This document shows positions 13,628 through 21,231 of a DNA stretch of 35,431 bases, in pieces; the stretch's first letter is position 1; each line of letters starts with the position of its first letter. The position numbers and the translations under genes are program-made. The notes beneath the pieces were generated by a model. It had not been told where the DNA came from, searched no databases, and saw only the letters and a list, made by a program, of their open reading frames with translations. The stretch comes from Pseudoalteromonas rubra (GTDB lineage: Bacteria > Pseudomonadota > Gammaproteobacteria > Enterobacterales > Alteromonadaceae), in NCBI RefSeq assembly GCF_005887095.1, contig NZ_PNCI01000036.1, positions 1 through 35,431 of the forward strand, written 5' to 3'.

Positions 13628-15288
13628 TGGCAGATAAAACGTGCCTTAAAGCTATCGAAGCACATGAGGACATGGCAACAGCGACAGATCATGCCGACTT
13701 AAGCTATCGACAAGCCATAGAAGAGTGCGACGAAATTGAGAAGCGATTTGGGCTGCCTGTTTACATCCCCTTTGATCCTAATGAGCTGTTGCTTGGATAC
13801 CAGAAACGCTGGATTGCTGACACATCTCCCTTAAAAATTGCTGAAAAAAGTAGACGGACAGGTATCACCTGGGCTGAGGCAGCTGATGCCGTTCTGGAAG
13901 CCAGTAAAAGTAAAGAAGCATTTGGCACCAATCATTTTTACGTTGGTTCAAATAAAGAAATGGCCCGCGAGTTTATTGAAGCAGCGGCTATGTGGGCCAA
14001 AGCCTTTGATAAAGCAGCTGGAGACATTCAGGAAGAGATCTTTATTGATGATGGCCAGGAAGGCAAAGAGATCCTCACCTTTGTGATTTACTTTGCCAGC
14101 GGTTACAAGATCCAGGCACTATCCTCTAATCCTGCCAACCTGCGTGGTATGCAGGGTAATGTCACCATAGATGAAGCCGCATTCCATGACCGGCTGGCTG
14201 AGGTGTTAAAGGCCGCGCTTGCTTTAACCATGTGGGGTGCAAAAGTCCGCCTAATAAGTACTCACAATGGAATAGACAACTTATTCAATGAGCTGATCCA
14301 GGATAGCCGAGCTGGCAAGAAACGTTACTCGATCCACACCATCACCATTGAGGACGCATGTAAAGAAGGCTTGTATCAGCGTATCTGCCAGAGGCAGAAG
14401 AAAAAATGGACTCGTGAGGCTGAAAGCCAATGGATTGAAGACTTACTGAATGATACCGCTTGTGAGGAAGATGCCCGAGAGGAATATTTCTGTGAGCCGA
14501 AAAAAGGCGGCGGTGCTTACATTCCGCGAGTACTGATAGAAGCTGCAATGACAAAGGATATTCCTATTTTGCAGTATGAGGCCCCCTCTGGATTTATGAG
14601 CTGGACAGATGAACAGAGACAACAAGCCATCAGTGACTGGACTAAAGAGCACCTGACCCCCTTACTTGACTCATTAAACTGTGACCTAAACCACAGCTTT
14701 GGCGAAGACTTTGCCAGGCGTGGGGACCTTACTGTCTTTGTGCCCCTTGAGATCGCAAAAGACCTGTCTAAACGAGTTCCATTTTTGGTGGAGCTAACGA
14801 ACCTAACTTACGACGGGCAAAAACAGGTCATGTTTGCCATAACCAAACGACTGCCGAGGCTGCAAGGAATGGCATTTGATGCCACGGGTAATGGTGGATA
14901 CCTGGCTGAGGCCGCTGCATTGCATTTTGGTACAGAGTTGGTCGAGCAAGTCATGCTGAATGACAACTGGTATCGGGAGTGGATGCCTAAAATGAAAGCT
15001 GAGTTTGAAGATCAGAATGTAGCCATTCCAAAGCACCAGGATATTTTGGGGGACCTCCAAAAAGTCTCTGTTCGCAACGGCACCCCAAAAATTGATAAAG
15101 GCAGCGATAAGGGTAGCGATGGCAGGCAAAGACACGGTGACTTTGCGGTGGGCCTGGCTATGGCTATTCGTGCCGCCTGGATGGAAGGCTCCGCGATTGA
15201 GTTTACCCCACTTCCCGACAAACACAGTTCAAACAACGATTCAATTTACGACGACCTTGGTGCATACCAGGGCGCTGGCTGCTGGTAG
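13627..15288 (+). CDS. Large terminase subunit (Mu gp28-like)
   Basis: 553 residues; start overlaps the previous stop (TAATG). The ATPase half has a Walker-A-like segment KIAEKSRRTGITW at 70-82 and Walker B VTIDEAAF at 179-186. The nuclease half (from about 350) holds acidic residues in FGEDFARRGDL, AFDATGNGG and RHGDFAVGLAMA, fitting an RNase-H-type fold. It drives DNA into proheads and cuts at headful. Length and order match Mu gp28. Confidence 0.93.
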   Translation: MADKTCLKAIEAHEDMATATDHADLSYRQAIEECDEIEKRFGLPVYIPFDPNELLLGYQKRWIADTSPLKIAEKSRRTGITWAEAADAVLEASKSKEAFGTNHFYVGSNKEMAREFIEAAAMWAKAFDKAAGDIQEEIFIDDGQEGKEILTFVIYFASGYKIQALSSNPANLRGMQGNVTIDEAAFHDRLAEVLKAALALTMWGAKVRLISTHNGIDNLFNELIQDSRAGKKRYSIHTITIEDACKEGLYQRICQRQKKKWTREAESQWIEDLLNDTACEEDAREEYFCEPKKGGGAYIPRVLIEAAMTKDIPILQYEAPSGFMSWTDEQRQQAISDWTKEHLTPLLDSLNCDLNHSFGEDFARRGDLTVFVPLEIAKDLSKRVPFLVELTNLTYDGQKQVMFAITKRLPRLQGMAFDATGNGGYLAEAAALHFGTELVEQVMLNDNWYREWMPKMKAEFEDQNVAIPKHQDILGDLQKVSVRNGTPKIDKGSDKGSDGRQRHGDFAVGLAMAIRAAWMEGSAIEFTPLPDKHSSNNDSIYDDLGAYQGAGCW

Positions 15289-15296
15289 GAGTATGT

Positions 15297-16859
15297 ATGG
15301 CCATTGTAGATATAAACGGCGATCCGCTAACACTTGAGCGCCTTGAAGGCTCACAGATTGAGGATAACAGCCAGGTTGGCATGTTGCTTAAGCAGTACGC
15401 CACACACCCAAGCCAGGGCTTAACCCCGGCCAAACTCGCAACCCTTTTGGCCGAAAGTGAGCAAGGTAACTTAGCGGCTATGGCGGACCTGGCCAAAGAC
15501 ATGGAAGACAAAGACGCGCATTTGTTGTGTGAAATTGGCAAACGACGCCGGGCGTTGCTTGGGCTTAACTGGCAGGTCAAGCCACCCAGGAACCCGAGCA
15601 AGGCAGAAGAACAAGATGCTGACCGCCTGAGCGAGATTTTAGAAGACGCTACCTGGTTTACTGATCTTGTTTACGATTTAAGCGACGGAATTTTAAAAGG
15701 GTTTGCCGCTACAGAACTGCAGTGGGATTATATTGAATCTCAACATGTGATCACCGGCTATGAGTTCATTGATCAGAACGTGTTTACCACCCCTCATGGT
15801 GATCACAATAACCTGCGCCTGAACAATGGCACGCAAGACGGTGAGGCCCTGAACGCGTTTGGCTGGGCATTACATACGCACCGCTCCAAGTCGGGCTATG
15901 TACACCGGGCCGGACTGGCCACGGTACTGGCATGGCCATTTTTATTTAAGAACTACTCAATCAGGGATTTGGCCGAGTTCCTGGAAATTTACGGCTTACC
16001 ATTACGACTGGGTAAGTACCCCAGCGGCGCAAGCCAGGATGAAAAGAACACCCTGCTAAAGGCGGTGCTGTCGATTGGGCACAATGCAGGCGGGATCATC
16101 CCCAGAGGCATGGACATAGAATTTCAGAACGCGGCCCAGGGCCAGTCTGATCCATTTGAGGCCATGATACGCTGGTGTGAGCAGAGCCAGAGCAAAGCCA
16201 TTTTGGGTGGTACGCTCACCAGCCAGGCTGATGGCAAGTCCAGCACGAATGCGCTGGGTAACATACACATGGAGGCCCGGAAAGACTTAACCGAATCTGA
16301 TGCCCGGCAACTGGAACAAACCCTTACACGCGATGTGCTTTACCCCATGCACGCGCTGAGCAGCAAAAGCTATTCCGGCAACCGGCGCATTCCAAGGCTG
16401 GTACTTGAGACTACGGAGTCTGAAGACATTGCCAAGTTAGCCCCTGCAATTCAGGTGCTGGTTGAAACTGGTGTAAAAATCCCACAGAGCTGGGCGAACG
16501 AAAAACTACAAATCCCGGTGCCAGACAAAGACGAGCCTATTCTACGCCCGGTGTCGGCTCAGTCTGCCGGGTTGCCAGCAGCGGCCCTGAGTACTTCAGT
16601 CGCAGCACTCACCACTGAATTTAAAGACCGCACCGCGCAGCAGGAACTGGACACGGCACTTAATGCCATCACCAGTGGCAATATGCGCGATGAGTACAAA
16701 GCCACACTCCAGCCGCTCCTGGATAAACTCAACCAGAGCGAGGAACTGGCCGCCATAGAGCTGGCTGAGTTATACCCTTCACTGGACCAGGACAGCCTGA
16801 CCGAGATGTTAACCAAGCTGTTTTTTGTCAGCGAACTGTGGGGCATGATCAATGAGTAA
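15297..16859 (+). CDS. Portal protein (DUF935, Mu gp29-like)
   Basis: 520 residues, start at 15297 after TAGGAG. The DUF935 pattern is clear: LLCEIGKRRRALLGLNWQV near 78-96, a 'LSDGILKGFAATELQW' segment near 126, and 'RDLAEFLEIYGLPLRLGKY' near 222. It forms the dodecameric ring for DNA entry and tail joining. It overlaps the MuF gene by 8 bases (ATGAGTAA), implying coupled translation. Confidence 0.93.
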   Translation: MAIVDINGDPLTLERLEGSQIEDNSQVGMLLKQYATHPSQGLTPAKLATLLAESEQGNLAAMADLAKDMEDKDAHLLCEIGKRRRALLGLNWQVKPPRNPSKAEEQDADRLSEILEDATWFTDLVYDLSDGILKGFAATELQWDYIESQHVITGYEFIDQNVFTTPHGDHNNLRLNNGTQDGEALNAFGWALHTHRSKSGYVHRAGLATVLAWPFLFKNYSIRDLAEFLEIYGLPLRLGKYPSGASQDEKNTLLKAVLSIGHNAGGIIPRGMDIEFQNAAQGQSDPFEAMIRWCEQSQSKAILGGTLTSQADGKSSTNALGNIHMEARKDLTESDARQLEQTLTRDVLYPMHALSSKSYSGNRRIPRLVLETTESEDIAKLAPAIQVLVETGVKIPQSWANEKLQIPVPDKDEPILRPVSAQSAGLPAAALSTSVAALTTEFKDRTAQQELDTALNAITSGNMRDEYKATLQPLLDKLNQSEELAAIELAELYPSLDQDSLTEMLTKLFFVSELWGMINE

Positions 16860-18201
16860 GGGCGCGTCGTTATCTATCGCATTTGATAAGTCCCCGGCCG
16901 ATGCGGTGGCCTATTTTCGTTCTAAGGGCTACGCAGTCAGTGACGAGTGGCACGATATACTGCTGGATGCACAAGCACGAGCTTTTACCGTGGCCCGTGC
17001 CAGCTCTATGGATGTGCTTAGCACCATTCGGAAAAAGGTGGATGCCGCCATTGCGGGTGGCCTTACGCGTAAGCAGTTTCGGGATGAGCTAACCCCGGAG
17101 CTGCAAAAATTGGGTTGGTGGGGCAAAACCAAAAACGAGCAAGGCGATGAAATACAGCTCGGCAGCCCTTACAGGCTAAACACCATTTACCGCACCAATG
17201 TACAAACCGCCTACATGGCCGGGCGCTATCGTCGCCTGCTGGCCCGCGCCAAAACCCACCCGTATTGGCAGTATGTGGCCATTGACGACGGGCAAACACG
17301 GCCAGAGCATAAACGCCTCAATGGCCGGGTATTTAGGTTCGACGACCCTATCTGGCAAACCATATTCCCACCCAACGGCTGGGGCTGTCGTTGTCGCGTC
17401 CGGGCGCTGACAGAGGCACAGGTAAAAGCGCGCAGTCTGACCGTCGAGGATGGCAGCAACTATGTGCAACCATTCGATGCGGAGATTACCAGCCGCGAAT
17501 CTGGCGAGGTTAAGGCTGTGCCACACGCTCGCGTAAACCTGCCCGGTGGTGACGTAATGACACCAGACATAGGCTGGGCCTATTCACCAGGACAATCAGC
17601 ATTTGGCACGGATATGGCCGTGGCCCAGAAGCTGGGCAAGGTAGAAGATGCCGGGCTACGCGCTGAAACCATTCAGGCATTGAATAATAGTGAGGCCAGG
17701 CACAAGGCGTTTGAAGGCTGGGTGGGAAATAGCATTGAGCGCATCGAGCGCTTTCAGGCTGCAAGGCGGGCCCAGGACAAAGCGGGCCTGAAGGCAAACG
17801 GCCCGCGAGCAGACCATAAAACCGTTGTGACCTTTTTAAGTGATGACATAAACCAGCGACTACTGGATAAAGGCATTGATCCGGCGCGAACCCTGGTTCT
17901 GTCTGAAAAAGCCCTGGCGCATGCGCATAGTGAAAAACACCAGGACAACAACAGTGCTTTAAGCCTGAGTGAATACACCCAGCTGAGCGCCTGGATAAAC
18001 CACCCCGACACCCAGGTTTACTGGGAACCTGCCCGCAATGAAGTGCTATTTGTCGTTGACCAGGGGGAACAGTCCATCAAGGTAGTTGTGCGCTATAAAG
18101 GTAAAGGAATTGACCTGGATACTGTTATCAACGCGCTGAAGGTAGACAGTGTGCAAGTAAGGCGTGCAGTACAAGGGGGCTTGTATGAAGTGTGGCGGTA
18201 G
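16852..18201 (+). CDS. MuF head morphogenesis protein with C-terminal nuclease/toxin-like domain
   Basis: 449 residues. The MuF domain is at about 105-195: YRTNVQTAYMAGRYRRL, DDGQTRPEHKRLNG, and IFPPNGWGCRCRVRALT. MuF proteins enter the prohead with the portal and can be ejected with the DNA. Residues about 325-449 form a separate domain with ALAHAHSEKHQDN, WINHPDTQVYWEPARNEVLFVV and VVVRYKGKGI. This resembles the phage BECR-type (barnase/EndoU/colicin E5-D/RelE) nuclease domains reported on MuF proteins as polymorphic toxins; histidines 357, 359 and 363 are candidate active-site residues. The toxin assignment is by pattern and context. Confidence 0.88.
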   Translation: MSKGASLSIAFDKSPADAVAYFRSKGYAVSDEWHDILLDAQARAFTVARASSMDVLSTIRKKVDAAIAGGLTRKQFRDELTPELQKLGWWGKTKNEQGDEIQLGSPYRLNTIYRTNVQTAYMAGRYRRLLARAKTHPYWQYVAIDDGQTRPEHKRLNGRVFRFDDPIWQTIFPPNGWGCRCRVRALTEAQVKARSLTVEDGSNYVQPFDAEITSRESGEVKAVPHARVNLPGGDVMTPDIGWAYSPGQSAFGTDMAVAQKLGKVEDAGLRAETIQALNNSEARHKAFEGWVGNSIERIERFQAARRAQDKAGLKANGPRADHKTVVTFLSDDINQRLLDKGIDPARTLVLSEKALAHAHSEKHQDNNSALSLSEYTQLSAWINHPDTQVYWEPARNEVLFVVDQGEQSIKVVVRYKGKGIDLDTVINALKVDSVQVRRAVQGGLYEVWR

Positions 18202-18265
18202 GGTGAGAATCGAACTCACATCACTGTAGAACAGCCCCTTACCTATCGGGGTACACTACCGCCAC
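18192..18265 (-). tRNA. tRNA-like cloverleaf, non-canonical, minus strand
   Basis: Read on the minus strand the 74 bases fold as a perfect 10-base-pair outer stem (GTGGCGGTAG/CTACCGCCAC) with three arms. These are CCCC-GATAGGTAA-GGGG (D-arm-like, with GG in the loop), CTGT-TCT-ACAG (too short for a normal anticodon arm), and GTGAG-TTCGATT-CTCAC (a textbook T-arm with the conserved TTCGA). The anticodon arm and the stem-T-arm spacing break tRNA rules, so it may be a degenerate tRNA or another structured RNA. Its 3' end overlaps the muF stop codon on the other strand. Confidence 0.4.
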
Positions 18266-18292
18266 TACTGATTATTAATCAGCCAGAATAAA

Positions 18293-18315
18293 AAAGCCAG
18301 CATAACGCTGGCCAT
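18293..18315 (-). terminator. Intrinsic terminator facing left
   Basis: On the minus strand GGCCAGC-GTTAT-GCTGGC is followed by six T, a strong intrinsic terminator. On the plus strand the T-run is absent, so late transcription passes. It would stop leftward transcripts coming from the right, and lies just upstream, in the minus-strand sense, of the tRNA-like element. Confidence 0.65.
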
Positions 18316-18366
18316 ATCAAGGGATGATGCCAAGGCATCCATCTAAAACTAGCCCATGAGGTGAGC

Positions 18367-18822
18367 ATGTCAACAATATCCGTACTAACCCAGGGTAACG
18401 CCGCCCAGGTGCTGGCCGAAATAGCCGACAAGTTTAACGACCTGAGCGACCCCATGAACGAAATAGCCGCAATCATGGAGGGGGCCAGCGAAGATGCCTT
18501 TGCTGAAGAGCGCAGCCCGGTAACCGGTGAGCCTTGGCCCACCCTCAGCGAAAACTATCTGAAGAACAACCCCAAGCGCGTTGGTGGCCAAATGCTCCAG
18601 GTCAGCGCGGGCGGCCTGGCTGCCAGCATTGCCGCAGACAGTGGCAAACTCTGGGCAGAGATTGGCAGTAACAAACCCTATGCCGCCATCCACAACTTCG
18701 GCGGCCTGCCAGATATGGCACCAGGACCGGCAGCCATCCCCCAGCGTGAATACCTGGGCATAAGCTCTGAGGATGAAGGCGACATATTAGCTGTGCTGGA
18801 GTCATTTTTGCTCGAAAACTAA
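18367..18822 (+). CDS. Virion morphogenesis protein (Mu gpG-like)
   Basis: 151 residues. ATG 18367 with GAGGTG upstream; a GTG two codons earlier is a less likely start. The family is shown by FAEERSPVTGEPWPTLSENYLK near 40-62, GSNKPYAAIHNFGG near 102, and AIPQREYLGIS near 125, typical of phage virion morphogenesis/gpG proteins. In Mu gpG takes part in joining heads and tails. It is separated from muF by a 165-base stretch with the tRNA-like element, which breaks the otherwise tight late operon. Confidence 0.9.
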   Translation: MSTISVLTQGNAAQVLAEIADKFNDLSDPMNEIAAIMEGASEDAFAEERSPVTGEPWPTLSENYLKNNPKRVGGQMLQVSAGGLAASIAADSGKLWAEIGSNKPYAAIHNFGGLPDMAPGPAAIPQREYLGISSEDEGDILAVLESFLLEN

Positions 18823-19064
18823 AAACGCCGTCAGCGCCCTGTGAAGCGCTTTGACCTGCTCAGTGGCTACCGTTGGGTGTAGCAATAACAGATAAGCGCG
18901 CTAACCCCGTTTCGAAACGTTTCTAAGCATGCCGAATGGCAGCAAGTAAGGAGTTGAGGACAAAATAACCCGAGACATTTTAAATGTAATTCGCTAGAGT
19001 GAGCGCCAATGTATACGGACGGTACATATTTTCACATTGCTGTGCCCTCCGCCCATTTCAACTT
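18823..19064. other. Intergenic stretch entering the accessory cassette
   Basis: No convincing gene. It holds a small hairpin (AGCGC at 18833 / GCGCT at 18846), a self-similar GTTTCGAAACGTTTC stretch near 18909, and an AT-rich segment with TTTTAAAT near 18977 that could be the promoter of the cassette. A rightward frame opens at 18999 but has no start signal there. Confidence 0.4.
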
Positions 19065-19094
19065 ATGAATAAAATAATAGATAAGAATTTGATT

Positions 19095-19940
19095 ATGGAA
19101 AGTATTGTACTGCGCTTTGATGGTGAAGCTTTAAATGACCACTCTATGGACCTCAAGTTACTTGCTGATTCTTTAGCAGGATTAGAGAGCCTTATTACAG
19201 AAGTTCACGAACATTTGAATGGATCAACCGATGATTTGAAAGTTCAGGTTCAGGGGGGATTTGAGGAAGGGTCTTTTGAGTTTCTTCTAAACGTTATTGA
19301 AACGGCTGAGATAAGTACCCTTGCAGCCATTGGGCTAGGAGGTACTTTTGCAGGCGGTGGATTGATTGGTGCGTTAAAGTGGCTTGGTGGAGAGCCGATA
19401 GAGAAAATTGCACGTCATAAAGATGGCGACTGTATTTTAAAGAAAAAGGACGGAAATGACCTTGTCGTTAGCAGTCATTTGAAGGAAGCTATTGCGTCTC
19501 CGTCCATTAGAACTGCTTTTAAAAAGTTGATACAACGACCATTGAATAAAGAAGGTATCGATGTATTTGAAGTTCTGAAGCCTGGAGCCAGTGGTTCTGA
19601 ACAACGAGAAGTACTGGTTGAGATAGAAAAACGTGAAGCTTCAAGCTTCCGGGCTCAGTCTGAGCCAGTAAAAGAAAAAATAAAGGAAGATGATGTTTAT
19701 GACAATGCTCGCATCACTTTTTTGACAGTTCACAAAGACAAGCCCAGCGGTTGGCGCATCCATTATGACGATACAGAAATCAGCGGAGTGAAAATACAAG
19801 ATGATAGCTTTATTCGTCATGTGCAAAGCGGTGCTGGTGAAGCTATATTTGATGATGCATACCGTGTAAAGCTGGTTGCTAAGTACAAGAACAACAGCCT
19901 GACAGAAAAGAGCTGGCATATTGAGAAGGTATACCTTTAG
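19095..19940 (+). CDS. Accessory protein of unknown function (281 aa)
   Basis: I choose ATG 19095 because the conserved-looking part starts there (ESIVLRFDGEALNDHSMDLK); ATG 19065 would add 10 residues. Neither has a strong ribosome-binding site. The N-terminal domain (1-75) is followed by a hydrophobic glycine-rich segment (about 73-95, LAAIGLGGTFAGGGLIGALKW), then a charged C-terminal half with a beta-rich end (ARITFLTVHKDKPSGWRIHYD). I do not recognise the family with confidence. It leads a rightward cassette of three genes, looks AT-richer than the structural genes, and sits between gpG and the protease. Confidence 0.75.
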   Translation: MESIVLRFDGEALNDHSMDLKLLADSLAGLESLITEVHEHLNGSTDDLKVQVQGGFEEGSFEFLLNVIETAEISTLAAIGLGGTFAGGGLIGALKWLGGEPIEKIARHKDGDCILKKKDGNDLVVSSHLKEAIASPSIRTAFKKLIQRPLNKEGIDVFEVLKPGASGSEQREVLVEIEKREASSFRAQSEPVKEKIKEDDVYDNARITFLTVHKDKPSGWRIHYDDTEISGVKIQDDSFIRHVQSGAGEAIFDDAYRVKLVAKYKNNSLTEKSWHIEKVYL

Positions 19941-19994
19941 TGTTTAAATGCTAAAAACCTTTTGTAGATTCTCAAAACTAACTAAGGAGGCAAA

Positions 19995-20231
19995 ATGACA
20001 GACAAAATTGTTGTAATAATACTCATTATCGCGCTGATGCCTCTTTTTTTCTGGTTGGGGAAGACCATTGTCTACATTGCCCTGTGCAAATTCTTTGGGG
20101 TCAACGTGACTTATAAAGAAGACGTAGACGGTGTAATGGTCACAAAAAAAGTAAGAGTGAACAGCAAGACCTCCTACGAGGAGCTGGTAGCGCTGTATAA
20201 GAAAACTCAGCAGCGAGGGAAGGTGCAATGA
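19995..20231 (+). CDS. Small membrane protein of accessory cassette (78 aa)
   Basis: ATG 19995 after CTAAGGAGGCAAA, an ideal site. A hydrophobic region covers residues 4-34 (IVVIILIIALMPLFFWLGK and TIVYIALCKFFG), one long or two short helices, followed by a basic soluble tail. Its stop overlaps the next start (ATGA). No family recognised. Confidence 0.75.
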   Translation: MTDKIVVIILIIALMPLFFWLGKTIVYIALCKFFGVNVTYKEDVDGVMVTKKVRVNSKTSYEELVALYKKTQQRGKVQ

Positions 20232-20701
20232 CAAAGAAAGTTACCAGCATCTCAAATGGTCTCGCTTCAATTTTAGGTATGGGAATGCTCTATCTCGCTG
20301 AGCAGCTAGAGTCCGAATCGATTAAGATAGGTATAATGGCCATTACACCCGGACTAACTTTGTATGTAGCGTATTTAAGTAAACTTGTTGGCAACATTAG
20401 CTCATTAGGAGCTTTTAAACTCCTAATGTCACTTTCAACGAACAAACAACTGAAACAACTTCGAAAAGCACTTGATGACCCTTACATCTCTCCTGAAATG
20501 AAAAAAAAGCTGCAGAGTAAATATGACGAAACGTACAAGCTTTCTGTAGATATTGTCGAGGAAGATATTACTTCTGTTGGCAAATGGGTGGATTCTGCAA
20601 GAGACAACCTGAATGCTGAAATGAAGAAAGATTACCGTGACAATAAAGACCTAACTGCTTCACTCGCAGCCCAGGAAAAAGAAAAATCTTCGGAAACTTA
20701 A
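20228..20701 (+). CDS. Membrane protein with coiled tail, accessory cassette (157 aa)
   Basis: 157 residues; start coupled to the 78-aa gene. Two hydrophobic segments lie in the first 65 residues (LASILGMGMLYLAEQL; IGIMAITPGLTLYVAYLSKLVG), then a charged, helical tail from about 75 to 157 (LKQLRKALDDPYISPEMKKKLQ). With its partner it may form a membrane complex. Superinfection exclusion or anti-defence is a reasonable guess from location only. Confidence 0.72.
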   Translation: MTKKVTSISNGLASILGMGMLYLAEQLESESIKIGIMAITPGLTLYVAYLSKLVGNISSLGAFKLLMSLSTNKQLKQLRKALDDPYISPEMKKKLQSKYDETYKLSVDIVEEDITSVGKWVDSARDNLNAEMKKDYRDNKDLTASLAAQEKEKSSET

Positions 20702-20773
20702 CTTATAAGCCAGTTTTAAATACTCCCTTAGACCTAACCTACATACTGGCATCAGTTTTTACACGTGATGCCA
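20702..20773 (+). repeat. Diverged copy of the late promoter and its leader hairpin
   Basis: CTTATAAGCCAGTTTTAAATAC (20702-20723) lines up with the late element at 21158. After the same 17-base interval both have ACATACTGGC, and both then form a TGGC...GCCA hairpin (here TGGCATCA 20747-20754 with TGATGCCA 20766-20773). No start codon follows. It appears to be an old duplicate of 21158-21230 left behind when the 94-aa gene was inserted between the copies. Confidence 0.6.
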
Positions 20774-20798
20774 AGCCTTCTACAAATTGTTCAAGTAT

Positions 20799-21083
20799 TT
20801 ATCTAAGCTCGAACGTATCAGCGATACCTTCACGCATGTATTGAACACCTGATATTCCTGCCAGCTTGAGCCGTTCGCTATACCTAGGTATCGGTTGCTC
20901 ATTGTCAGTTAAAGGTATTGTTTTACTCTTATCAATATCTTCTGCTGCGAGTATCTCCTTATACACTTCCGTTTCGACGATAGAAGTACTATCAGTGCAA
21001 TTTTTGTGAAGCTCAAGCTCAAACACAATTTCTTTATTTTGGTTATTGGCTACATACTGAACTGTAACTTTGTCATTGTTCAT
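20799..21083 (-). CDS. Small accessory protein, opposite strand (94 aa)
   Basis: ATG at 21083 follows AAGGATAAGAAG. The product is soluble, slightly acidic, with a strand-rich first 25 residues (KVTVQYVANNQNKEIVFELEL) and a helical middle (ETEVYKEILAAEDID). No family recognised. It is the only leftward gene inside the late region and lies between two copies of the late promoter element, in the place where Pseudomonas Mu-like phages carry anti-CRISPR genes; no Aca-type HTH gene accompanies it. Confidence 0.7.
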   Translation of the reverse strand: MNNDKVTVQYVANNQNKEIVFELELHKNCTDSTSIVETEVYKEILAAEDIDKSKTIPLTDNEQPIPRYSERLKLAGISGVQYMREGIADTFELR

Positions 21084-21154
21084 CTTCTTATCCTTATTTA
21101 TTAGAGTAACTTAAGCCTTAATAATATATTCTTAACTCACTCGGATCGATACGT

Positions 21155-21177
21155 TTTCTTAATCTAGTTTAAAATAC
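21155..21177 (+). promoter_or_regulatory. Late promoter element, second copy
   Basis: Identical over 23 bases to 11238-11260, with the CTTAA-N6-TTTAA dyad and TAAAAT box. It precedes the protease/scaffold gene by 55 bases, the equivalent of a separate late promoter for the head-tail operon. A new promoter is needed here because the accessory cassette interrupts the late transcript. Confidence 0.7.
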
Positions 21178-21196
21178 GTTCACCAACCCAACCGAC

Positions 21197-21230
21197 ATAC
21201 TGGCCTCAAGATTTAGCTTGAGTGCCAGTA
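21197..21230 (+). promoter_or_regulatory. Leader hairpin before the protease gene
   Basis: TGGC-CTCAAG at about 21201 and CTTGAG-T-GCCA form a 10-base-pair stem with one bulged T around ATTTAG, ending 3 bases before the start codon. The weak ribosome-binding bases (GAG) are inside the stem. The first late leader (11287-11310) has a comparable hairpin. A translational control role is inferred. Confidence 0.45.
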
Positions 21231-21231
21231 A

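Noticed and set aside
18192..18265. A standard functional tRNA gene
   Set aside because: The acceptor and T-arm cannot both be placed in the usual register, and the middle arm cannot give a 5-base-pair stem with a 7-base anticodon loop.
18999..19064. Upstream start for the 281-aa accessory protein
   Set aside because: The extra residues have an unlikely composition (cysteine/histidine/arginine-rich) and no ribosome-binding site; the protein-like part starts at 19065 or 19095.
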